Source of the DNA: Zoroaster sp. YZ-2022
Taxonomy: Eukaryota; Echinodermata; Asteroidea; Forcipulatida; Zoroasteridae
DNA length: 64,000 nucleotides
Assembly: GCA_029582265.1 (NCBI GenBank)
Contig: CM055822.1
Span: 2,160,057 to 2,224,056, forward strand
Reading direction: 5' to 3'
Shown here one piece after another: positions 26,401 through 38,400 of this stretch. Every line of letters starts with the position of its first letter. Within the stretch, counting starts at the first letter, position 1. The position numbers and the translations under genes are program-made. The notes beneath the pieces are model-generated. The model ran no database searches. It was not told the origin of the DNA and saw only the letters and a program-made list of their open reading frames with translations.

Positions 26401-29400
26401 GCATTGCGGAAAAAAACACCTTTATGGTTGCTGGAAAATAAAGTTGTGTTTACTGTTGCATCAACACCGTCGCGTCAGCGTAAAGTCTTCGTTAAATACG
26501 GACGTCGCATGGACGTACCCCCGGCGTGGTCTGGACACACGGAAACAAACCCAGTCGGGACGGATAGCTCGATATATTTTGGTCGGAAATATACATGTAA
26601 AGTTGTAAACGTTATTTCGGGAAAGGTTTGTGAATATGATTTCAAAAATGTTTATAAATCTGTCGAAATTTGTATCACAAAATCTGCGATGCATTGTTTG
26701 AAATTCCATCGCAGATTGCCCAAATTACATCGCATTTTGCGATGCGATACAGGGGAAATCGTTCACTGCCAGTGGGCTATTCCATTAAGTGGGAAGGTAG
26801 TTGTACTCCAATACATGTGATTCTGTGGAAATTTGGGTAAAAATCCAAAGGTTTTTTATTTTAATTTTTTTTATTTGATATTTTTTAAATTATGAAGTAC
26901 CATAATAATATGTGGACATGTTTTTTCCCAGAATAAGTCACACAAATTGTACAAAATAATGCTTCTCCTTTGGCCTTCCCATGTTGTATTTGCTCAGTTC
27001 CCATTAATTACATTAAATGAGCAAAATTCATGGAACTTTTTCCACTGTTGTTTTTATTTTAATTAAAACACAATCCACTGTTGTTTTTATTTAATTAACA
27101 CACAAAAAACTAAAAACTGTTGTAATATTATAAAGACAGACAATGAGGCACAATGGTCAAAATTCATCAAGTTTCCTTTGTGTAATGGGGACACCGAAAT
27201 GTTGGTGTCCCCATGGGACCACCAAGAAAAAAGAGCATAGTTGTGTTCTTATCAATGGTGGGCCTACATGTAAATAGGTATTGTGCACTGCCAAAAAGGT
27301 GACAAAGATGGGTCAAGTTTGTTACACAAGGCACTAGTAAGATGTAACACTTATTTCACAAAAAGGTTCCTCAGTATAAGGGGGACACCAAACTTTGGTG
27401 TCCCCCTTACATAAGGAACCATTAGGAAAGATAAGCTATATGTACACATCTTTAGAAATGAAATTTATCTGATAGTTAATTATGTAACATTTGACTTCCA
27501 TGGCTACTTGTAGGGATGTTTTTCATCTGCAAGAGAGGCATTGATATTTGATTAACTAAACTAATGTACAGGTACAGCCAAATGTTGTCAATTTGAATCC
27601 AATGTGTAGTACCAAATGACACAAAAGCGGCCTTTGTATTAGCAGTTGATTAACAGAAGTGCTTTCCAAGTTATTACTGATTTGATAGACCTTCTTTGGC
27701 ATTGTCAAAATAAAGTTTATTTTGAATGAAATCACCTTGTTGTGTATGTTAACCCCCTAAGCTTCCTCGTATAAGGGGGACACCAAACTTTGGTGTACCC
27801 CTTACATAAGGAACCATTAGGAAAGATAAGCTATATGTACACATCTTTAGAAATGAAATTTATCAGATAGTTAATTATGTAACATTTGACTTCCATGGCT
27901 ACTTGTAGGGATGTTTTTCATCTGCAAGAGAGGCATTGATATTTGATTAACTAAACTAATGTACAGGTACAGCCAAATGTTGTCAATTTGAATCCAATGT
28001 GTAGTACCAAATGACACAAAAGCGGCCTTTGTATTAGCAGTTGATTAACAGAAGTGCTTTCCAAGTTATTACTGATTTGATAGACCTTCTTTGGCATTGT
28101 CAAAATAAAGTTTATTTTGAATGAAATCACCTTGTTGTGTATGTTAACCCCCTAAGCTTCCTCGTATAAGGGGACACCAAACTTTGGTGTACCCTTACAT
28201 AAGGAACCATTAGGAAAGATAAGCTATATGTACACATCTTTAGAAATGAAATTTATCTGATAGTTAATTATGTAACATTTGACTTCCATGGCTACTTGTA
28301 GGGATGTTTTCATCTGCAAGAGAGGCATTGATATTTGATTAACTAAACTAATGTACAGGTACAGCCAAATGTTGTCAATTTGAATCCAATGTGTAGTACC
28401 AAATGACACAAAAGCGGCCTTTGTATTAGCAGTTGATTAACAGAAGTGCTTTCCAAGTTATTACTGATTTGATAGACCTTCTTTGGCATTGCCAAAATAA
28501 AGTTTATTTTGAATGAAATCACCTTGTTGTGTATGTTAACCCCCAAGAAGGATTTCGGTTTGGTGTCCCCACTTACACGAGGAACCCTGTAGTCCACTGT
28601 GTCACATACATCCATGAAAGTGAATGACAAGGATGTCAGTGTACATGGTTTTCTTGTTTTCATATTCCTTACATATTAAGCTTCCAAAATATGATTTTCT
28701 TATCATGATTTAATCATTTTGAAATTTTGACACTGATGTCACACTTTGAGTCCCATATTTACGGAAACACCCATTTCCGAAAGCTGGAAAGACTTCCAAA
28801 AGTTTTTTCCATGGAATTTCTAAACCGACTGACAATCAAGGATTTTTTTAATCGCGATATATTTTTTTTCTTCGCGATATATTTTCTCATCGTGATATAC
28901 TTTTTTTCATCGCGATTTGCCGATATCTCGATAATTTGAAAAGTTCTCGATATCATAATCGAATTTATAAATAAAAATATCGCGATATTCGATATTATCG
29001 TGTCATCGCCCAAGCCTAATTGGAAAGCCAGTTGACAACGATGTAAACAAACGTCTCCGTTCTTTCGGTGACGTATTTTGGTCACGTGATGCATTACATC
29101 ATCCATTGATCATTTTCGTTGAATGAAAGTGGGGAGGCACACAAAAGCACTGGTAAATCCCCCTTTTTTTTTCATTTCAAGACATTTTGTTGGGAAAAAA
29201 AAGAACAGCACAGTGTACTTAAACATTCCTTTCAATTGATTTAGCTAAATATAAAGCTGTATAATAATAAACTTTTAAATTATACAATCATGAATAAATA
29301 TTTTGTGTTATGATACACATGTATTTTTTTAACCAATTGGTCCAATCATGTGCAAAATAATTATTCATTAACCCTCCTACTACATGTATGTACATGTATA

Positions 29401-32400
29401 TGGCTCATTTCATCAGGTTGGGATACAAGGTGTGACATGAAGGTGAAATTTTCAAAAGTGATTAACTAACTTTTTTACAGTTTTTATTATGGAAATATAT
29501 ATTTTCATAATTTAAAAGTTTTTTCTCCATTGAATTCAAAACTAAAATGATCCATTGGTGTCAACATGAAGGAAACAAATCACAGTTCGGATGTAACATG
29601 GACACCAAAACATATTTCAATGCAGCAGATGTTAGTCATAGCTTTTGAATCCCTCATCTCTTTTCACTTCAAAGCAGTCTGGTTTCATGCATTTACCAAT
29701 TAATATTATGCTTTTTAATGTCTGTCTTACATGTACATCAAAGCAATAAAAAGACTCGACAAAATGATCTTTATTTGTTTTTTGGCACCAAGAGGCTTTA
29801 TTCTGGAATATTTTCTTTATTAAATAATTTTTCAATAAAATCTATTTAAAAGCGACTTGGAAAACAATGAGGTTTATTGCTGTGGTATTAGGGTTTCTGG
29901 TGAATTACATTGACCTTCAATTGAGTTTATTCTGTCCTAAACTGGGCTATGCGGATGTACTAACACTGACAACATTGGACACCGTGTCCACGTTACACAT
30001 ACTTCATGAACAATAATACTCCAGTAGACAACACATTACTATTCATAATGAGCAACAGTAAATACAGTTCTTCAGAGATTATACAGACCCACAAGTCACT
30101 TCTCTATGCAGAAACTGACCTTTAAAGACATCTATAGAATATTTAAGAGTACACAAAAGCTATCGGACGAAACCTGAACTACACGGTACACCTTGAATTT
30201 TTTTCAAGAACTTACTGCAGACAAGGATCTGTGTGATTTATGTGTCATTTTTTAAAAACTAATTACTAACTTTAAAATTGTTTTAAATTTTGGGTCATTA
30301 CTAATTGTATCCACCCCTTAAAGCCATTGTAACACTATTGGTAAAGTGTCTGTAAATGCTTCCATAATTTGTAAGAATCAAGAGAATAAAACCAAATTTG
30401 AGGTGGGGAGAATTTTATTTTCACTCTGACTGAGACTCATTTCATTTCTGTAATAAATAAAAAGTTATAGACCTGATCAATTTCTCACGGACAGAAAGTT
30501 TCAAAAATTTCCTTCCCTAATTATTTAGTTTATTTAATTAGTGCTTAATTTCAAGTCTATCTGCACATTACATGTCAACTATAATTTGTTTGTGCCTTGG
30601 ACAAATAGGATGATAAGATATTCATGCCATATTTTGACCCTGCTTTAAAAATGGTTTGATCTAGAAAATTTGAAGTATTACTATTATTTTGACATCCCAA
30701 ACCTTGGTAATACTTTTTTAATGCATCCTCATACAAATAGTAAGTTTTGGCCAGAATATTTAATGTTGGTGGATTGAAAAGAACTAGGAAAACAACTGTT
30801 ATTTTTTTTTTTTAAATTCAAGCTTTCAATAATCCAATGTTTGATTTGGGAGGGACAAACTTTTTCACTCATTACACTCAAAAATACAATGTTACCCGTT
30901 GAGTATTATTGAATATATTATAAATAGTGAAAAAGTGGAGGTTGGATACTGCTTTCACTTGTGTGTGTAATCAAGCAACAATGGTTGGCCTTTCAAACGA
31001 CGATGTTCACACACATGACCGTAAACACCATTGTTGCCCAGTTTACGGACACATTGTGGTATGTATGTCATTTCGGCGAAGACTACACAACGATTTTGCC
31101 TTGGTTTGCTCCTAAAATCAGTGAGAATTCCCCCAAAAGTAAACGTAGTTTATTTCTATTATCAGTGCATATTATTTTGTAATATTTGCATGAGGCAATG
31201 CCGACTCATTTTCGACAATGATTTCGGTTCGCAATGCTTCGCGCGATGGCCACGTGCACGCTCCAACACTTGCGCAAACATTGTCACCGTTGCGCACGCT
31301 GCATGCTGGCGATGCATTTTGAATAGCATTGCGCAATGAATGCACTGTTTGCGCCGCATAAGTCTAACGCAGCGCAAGCCGGTGCGCGGGCATCGACGTA
31401 ACATGAGACTCCGGCTCAATTTAGTTTTATTCGATGTGAAAGAGTTTTCGACAGCTTTGTTTAGTGTCCACAAAATAAGTACTCCTTTTAAATGTTAAAA
31501 AAAATTTTGCCCCTCCCCAAAAGCTTTAAACAGTTGAAACTTGGCATAAATATTTTACAACCAATTGTGTTTGCGGTTTTCGACGTAATTTTGATGTTGG
31601 TTAATTTATCGACGTAACAAAAGACGCCAGGGTTTCAGACGGCTTTTCCCGCCAAATTAAACCTCGGTAGAACAGACTTAATGAGTTGAAATCAAGACGG
31701 TCGTGTAGACATCACTTATGCACCATACTATTTTTAATGTACGCGGTGGAATATTTTTTTCTCTACGAATTGTGCTTTGATGTAACGAAATACGGATGGA
31801 CACCAAATTTCGGTAGTGGTATTTCAACTTACTTTTTGAGAAAACGGTACAGTTGAACTTCCAGCTAACACTTTTATTCATTAAAGAGGGGTTTGGACAT
31901 GAATATTATGATGCAAAGTTATAGTTTTGGGCAATGGCGAAAATCTTTTACACCATTCTATCGACGTAACACAGATTTACCAAAAAGACACCATGCGTTA
32001 CGTCGATGAAAGAAAATTTGAGTGCCGTTGCTGAAATAATTTATGCAAATATTCCAGTATGCCTACCTTTATGTGAGAATTTAAACATCATATAACACAT
32101 ATATTAACAGAAAAATTTTATTTTGAATTTTTAAAAAATTATTCTTCATCATCATAATATGCATATTTTTTATGTCACAATTTTCATCAGTTTTATTTCC
32201 ATGGACACCACAACATTCTTGGATAGAAATAATAAATTTAAACCCGAAATTATTTAAAAAAACAATTCTGATTCATACTCTAGTATATAATTCATCAGAA
32301 TAAACCATAATTTTCCTCTAAACATAGCCCAATCCTTATACAATTGTCCCTTAAAAAGTTGAGTTCAGCATATTTTGAGTGTATCCCAACCTGGTGAAAT

Positions 32401-35400
32401 GAGCCATCCAATGTAGCTGCACTTTAGTGGCAAGTACAGGGGTCAAAATCAGTCAATTGCCTGTTTTGACTGTTGACCCAAATGTGCACACAGGGGCATT
32501 TTTTACTGGTTTTTACTGTCATTTTGACCACCCTGAACAACACAAGACAATGCTTTTACTAGTCAAAAACGGCCTACTCATTTTGACCTGTAAATGTACT
32601 TGTAACAAGCGTTGACAGTGTTTGACTTTTAAGTGCACAAGATATACATGTACCTTGGCACTAAAGTTCAGCTACACTGTAAGTAGGAGGGTTAGAAATT
32701 GAATTTGAAACTTTGAAATGTGTAAAAATACTTTTAACATTTTTTCAATCAACAGATTACTTTCAAAACAATGATATTTATGTTTCGCATTCTCAATTAT
32801 TTTCTACTACTGATTACAAACATAAAAAAATTTAAGAAGTTGGTGTTGCTTTTTCCAGAAGGAACATGTCCATTTTTGAGGATCCGTAGCTATTTCAAAA
32901 ATCAATGCAAATGCAAAATTTCATGTATTGGTTTCCACAGACAATAGCTACACATGTACATGTAGCAGAGAGCATAGAATAAAATCACAAATCTTCATGT
33001 AAAAAAAATACGGTCATGGTAAACTTTTTCCACTTACACAAGCACTAACTTTACAGTAAATCACAGTTTCCCTAAACAATTTTTCTTTTTTGCAATTAGC
33101 ATCAACCTAGACAAGTTCAAATACAACTAGTAATACACCGCAGTTCTGTAAGTTTTGGGAGAAATGCTAAGCAAATGTCAAGAGCATCATTTTACGAGTG
33201 TGGTGAATTACGTAGAAAGTGTTAAGTGTTAATTGTGCCAATATCGTCTCAATTCATACCCACCAAGTACTATGCGAGTTGTGTACTGTTTACATTTCAT
33301 GGATATGCTCAGCAAAAAAATTGTGTACACATGAACTGCAAGTTATTATAACTCCCTGGTTGTTTAGTTTTATGAATGGATAGCCTACTGTGTAATCGAT
33401 TAGCCCTACAACAATCACAAAATAACATTTTCACAGGTCTCGATGTTCGAGACCCGCCAATTTTGAAACCTCATTGGTCCGAGACCACAGGGAGTCAAGA
33501 CTGAGATCGAGTCCAACAAAAAGTGGTCTTGAGACCGGTCTCAAGACTTTTTCCAATGGGTATGAGTGGTGCTTTTTCAAGACTTTACCCCCAAAAATGT
33601 GAAGGAATTTATTTTTTGACAAACATACATGTACATGTACTGTACATGTATGTCAAATCATCAATGTCTAATGAAAGCTGGTATACATTGATTTTGTCCA
33701 AGTTTGCTAGCAAAATGTTTAACCCTCCTATGCCCAGGCAGTAAGCACCGCACCCACAGACAGTCACTTGAGTATTTTTGGTTGCATTGCCAATTGTTCA
33801 CACATGTGTATTTTTCTCTAAGAGTGCTGGAGTTAGTGGCAAAGTCAAACACACTTGTGTATGTCCTACATAAGTATATATGCAGAGTCACACAAAGCTG
33901 TGTATTGTACTGCATAAGTTAGCAGCAGACTCGTATACACTTGAGTAGTTTTGGTTTGACCTCCTACCATAGCCACATGTACTTGCATTTATTTGAGTGC
34001 ACTGCACAAAGTCAATGGGTTGGGAGTGACATACAAATTTTGAGTGTCTTTGATTGTTAAACCTATAGGAGGGTCCAAAATATCTGTGTGTGTATGTAAT
34101 GCTACATACATTTATTGATAAGCAAATCTTGAATTTTGAGTAGCAAATTGTTAATTTTGTAAAGCATTTTGCTATACAATACAAGCAAAGTCATGCACAC
34201 AACTGCTCCTTAGTCTCTATTACGATAGCACACATTTTGTATTCCTAAACAAATTATGAAAATAAAAAAGGTGTTTTATAATCTCTCACAATCTTCTAAT
34301 GATGATGACTTTGTTATTATCAATTTTAACATAATTCTTTTGGATAAAGTTACATGTACTTACTTTGGTAATAACTAATATCATTAGTCCAGTTGACTTT
34401 GCACAGTTCATAACCTTCGACCATGGTGCGATCCCATTTTTTTCTATACCCAGCATCATGAAGAACATCGTATGTTGTTGCTGCACTAACATCTTGGAAT
34501 GTTTTATGCACCTGTAGTGATGAACAAGATAAAAGTGAGGGAATTTTCTGTTTAACCAGTTCGCGTCGGAGGCCGTGTATACACGCAATTTTTTTTGGAC
34601 AGCGGATCAGCGAGCGTCTAAACACGCCACAGGATTCTCGGGAATATTTGTATAGATTCCCGGTCGACGTGGCAACGAGCCATAAGCATACGGTGGAAGA
34701 CGCGGTCTCCCCGGTCCCGCTCTGGTGAGCACCATTGGTCGTGTTTGTGTGGTAAAAATAAACCCGCCACGGGGTTCGGAAAAACTTTTTTATTCCCGGT
34801 GCGAACTGGTTAAAGTCCGGTCAGAATGAGGATTGTTTAGTTAATAATTTTTTTAATAAAAGAAATATCACTGATTCCGAATTTAGAATCATTTCACTTT
34901 GATGTACATGTAGTTTTTTTCATGAGGAAAAAGAAAAAAAAGAGGAAACCCACGCTTGTTTTGAAGCACCTCCAAGCAGCTTACAAAAATGCTGGAATGA
35001 CATCATAATGATTGACCTTGACACATACATGTTAGGAGACTCAAACCCTGGCCGCGTTCACACTAGATCCGGCAAGGGCGATCAACGGAGGATCAGATCC
35101 TGCAAGGGCGATCAAACTGATCGCGGACGCGTTCACACTTGAGTCTGATCGTGCATTGATCCCCCTAGCCCGACCGTCGGTTCAACGGAAGTTCCACACT
35201 GCTCGTGTGACAGGTCAACTGAGCAAGGTCATTGATTGTGCGCACACGCAGGCACACGCGTTGCCCGGGGTGATGCATGTCCAAAAAACATGCCAGCTCC
35301 CCCTCCGACCACATTCGACCCCGTACAACAGCAGCAGCTTCGGCCATGTCGTACAAGAAATAACGTAAACAACCACCAACAACACTAAACCTTAAGTGTA

Positions 35401-38400
35401 CTATAATACTGCGACAAGAAAATACAAAATATGGATATACAAAATGATTTTCAAATACTAATGAAAACCGTGGTATTATGATAAAAAAAACACGAAAGCC
35501 TGATGAGAAGGAAACTGGTCGATGCATAGAGGTAGAAATGGTCGAAGCATGTGGTTCGTCACGCACGGTTGTTGCATGCAGAACAGGGATGCAAATGCCA
35601 AGTACCATTCAAATCGTGTAATGTTCTTTTGTGCACAGAAATGCTGTGTTACGTGTTGGAACCAGTGTAATAAGGGGACGCTCTCATTGCATAACCAACA
35701 CTGGTTGTTTACAAGCTTTCGCGGTTTATTTTTTTCAACTCGCGCTCCAGTCTGTTTGATTAGACCGGAAGTCGGTGGGTCAAATTGCGGGGTCTGATCC
35801 TGCGTTGCGTTCACACTACGTTTTTGATCCACCTTGCAGGATCAGATCCTCCTTTGATCCCGCAATAAAGGGGGATCAAAAAGGAGGATCAGATCCTGAT
35901 CGCTCTTGCGTTCACACTAGCTGTTGATCGCCCTTTGATCGCCCTTGCAGGATCTGATCCTCCTTTGATCGCCCTTGCCGGATCAAGTGTGAACGCGGTC
36001 CCTGATGTACATGTAACCATGATGTAACTTGTGTTAGCACAGCGAGTGCTCGATGTCATTTTGATTTTTTGATATTGATTAATTCTGCAAGTAATTTATT
36101 AATAAATGGATTTACAAATCATTGTGTGCCACTATCATGTGTTAAAGGTGGTTACACATGCGATTGGGTAAAAAATGTATTTTGCGGCTGTAGTTCCCCA
36201 AAAATGTGGCGACTCATAGCCGTAGGGAATGGGTTCGCTTTATGAACCTGGACACGCATTCTGCGTCTCCCTGAAAGCGATTTTTGCAAAAAGCTCCTGG
36301 GAAAGCATCGTCAGTCTCATACATAATTCATTGAGATGTCCTCCCACAAAGGTGAGTTGCCTGTGAGCCATAAACACAATGGAAAAAGATGGCTACTTCC
36401 GGGTTTATGGCTCACTACACGACTCTGATGACGTCACATGCAGTCATACATCCGGGACTTTTACGCTGGTTTTCTTGGCTGCTGGTGCTTCAGTGTTGAT
36501 TTCGTAGGGTGTCATGGAAGCGCACCACCAATGGCGGGAGTGGAGAAAGGTTTTCAAAACTGAAGAATGGGGCCAAATTTTTTCAAACGAAATTACGAAA
36601 AAACCATGAGCGCAATAACATATTAACAATGAAATAATACCTTAATATATAACAAACAAGGTTCAAAACTCTTCTTGTTTTTAGAACTTTCCGTTCAAGT
36701 GTGGCTTATACATGATGTAGGTCTTCAATTATGTGACATTTCGAAACCGAAAGTTTAACTTTTAAGTGAAAAAATATTCCGAAGAATTATTATAGGGTCT
36801 GCAGCCAATTAAGCTTGGGCGAAATCAATTTTTTTCATCCACGATATATCGGCCATTTTCGATATTATCACGATTATTTTTTTCATTCATGCATGATTGC
36901 TTTAGAGCCGACAACCACAGGTATGTATTCAATTTCCAACACTTAATCCGTCTGAATTTCTTTGAGTGGCAGTGGATTAAGAGTAACAACGATAACTTGA
37001 ACAAAAAAATTGAACAAAAAAAGGTATCGCGATATTCGATAATATCGTGTTATCGCCCAAGTTTACAGCCAATATGATAGGGTATTTGGATATGTATGCC
37101 TTCAGTGGACGAAATTACTATTGACATCCGACCTTTTCAAAAATATGACTGATGACGTCATCACCCGTCAGCGCCATCTGGTGACAGATTTAGAAAAAGC
37201 ATTACAAAAAGTATTTTTCTATCTCATAGTTGCAAAGTTCACAGATCCTTAAACTTGACACATACTTAGACCTTATCATGTAGTTATCTGTAAAGTTGTG
37301 ACGTCATGATGATCTTATCAGATATCGCATTACACTAAATCAAAGTTTAATATTTCCAAAAATCATTTCTCATGAACTACAATCTTTGCATCATCTTAAA
37401 GCTCATGAATTATGTGACATTTCGTACACAAACATGACCCCAATGTTTACTCTTCTTCCAGTCGAAACCGGAAGTTTAAATTAAAAAAATTCTGAAGCTT
37501 TGCGGCAGTTTTAAAAGGTGAACATTTTCCCATTTCAGAAGTTATCAAACAGATAAAAGACATCCAGTGTATAATTTATACATGTACCTTACATTTATAG
37601 TTCAAGAAATACTTTTGTGAAGTATACATGTACATAAATTATTCATGTGACTAAACCAGAAGTTAAGGTGTTCGGCATTCTAACTATTATTATGAAACAT
37701 ATCTCCTGAACCAAAGGAGGTATTAACGTGTCAGATATGACCATCAAATGATCTGCCCTGTCCGTTACAAAGTTTAAATTCAACACATTCTAATGCAAAA
37801 TTAATAGGTCTTTGACTTTTGCAGGGAATGATTTTGTTCGAAAATTTTGCATAGTAAAACCACGATGCAAAAAAGAATTTGCATAGCAAACACATACGTA
37901 TATATAGCAATCTGTGAATTTTGTAGAGCAAATTTAAAATGCTTAAAATTACAGTATCATGCAGTGTGCACAGGTACAGGTGTTGTTTTTCAAGGCTTTA
38001 CTGTCGTTTGGTTCATCATCAATATTTTACCAGAAATAATCATCTTTACTGTCCGGAAATTGGGCCAAAAGGTGGTAAAAAAAACTTCATGTGTATCTTT
38101 TTTCTATGCAAATTTTTTCCTTATTTTGGCAAAATTGCAGTCATTCATAAAAGTTACATGTAGTCCTCCGTCCATTTTTGTAATTTACATTGTAATATTG
38201 ATCGCTAAAACAGATGTAATATCGTGAAAACAAATTACCGAAGTCCTGCGACGTGTTCAGGTGCTTTTCAAAGTGAATTTCGAGTATTATGCTTGATTTT
38301 GATTATTAAATATTCATCTGGAAAATGAGTGGCTCACCGTGGTTGAAAGTGAGACATATTGTGTGCCGAAATGATTCTAAACCTCACCACCACATATAGA

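Larger units (their letters stand above)
23220..29018. mobile_element. hAT-type element, 5.8 kb, composite, 8-bp target duplication
   Basis: The ends are inverted: TAGGCTTGGGCGATATCGAT at the left and the complement ATCGCCCAAGCCTA at the right. Next to each end are GATA/ATATCGCG-rich subterminal blocks. The 8-bp duplication ATTGGAAA flanks at 23212-23219 and 29019-29026. Eight-bp duplications are typical of hAT elements. I recognise no hAT transposase frame, so it is probably non-autonomous. Inside are a family B repeat copy (25526-26410), an array of three 395-bp units, and repeated GGACACCAAA motifs. A 256-bp element at 36810 shares its ends and two internal patches (about 23310 and 23950), so that one is an internal deletion derivative. 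Confidence 0.85.
21826..34363 (-). other. Intron 2 of the STARD10-like gene (12.5 kb)
   Basis: This runs between the donor at 34363 and the acceptor at 21826-21828. It contains the 5.8-kb hAT element, the 3.3-kb TTAA element, a second TTAA MITE and a palindrome. The stretch 21826-23211 and the stretch 32692-33520 are AT-rich with short open frames only. I see no gene in them. Confidence 0.75.

Noticed and set aside
26404..26820. Frame of 138 codons after repeat family B
   Set aside because: It overlaps repeated GCGATGC words and matches no family. Likely chance.
27371..28545. CRISPR-like array
   Set aside because: The units are 395 bp and continuous with no spacers, in animal DNA. This is a tandem duplication.
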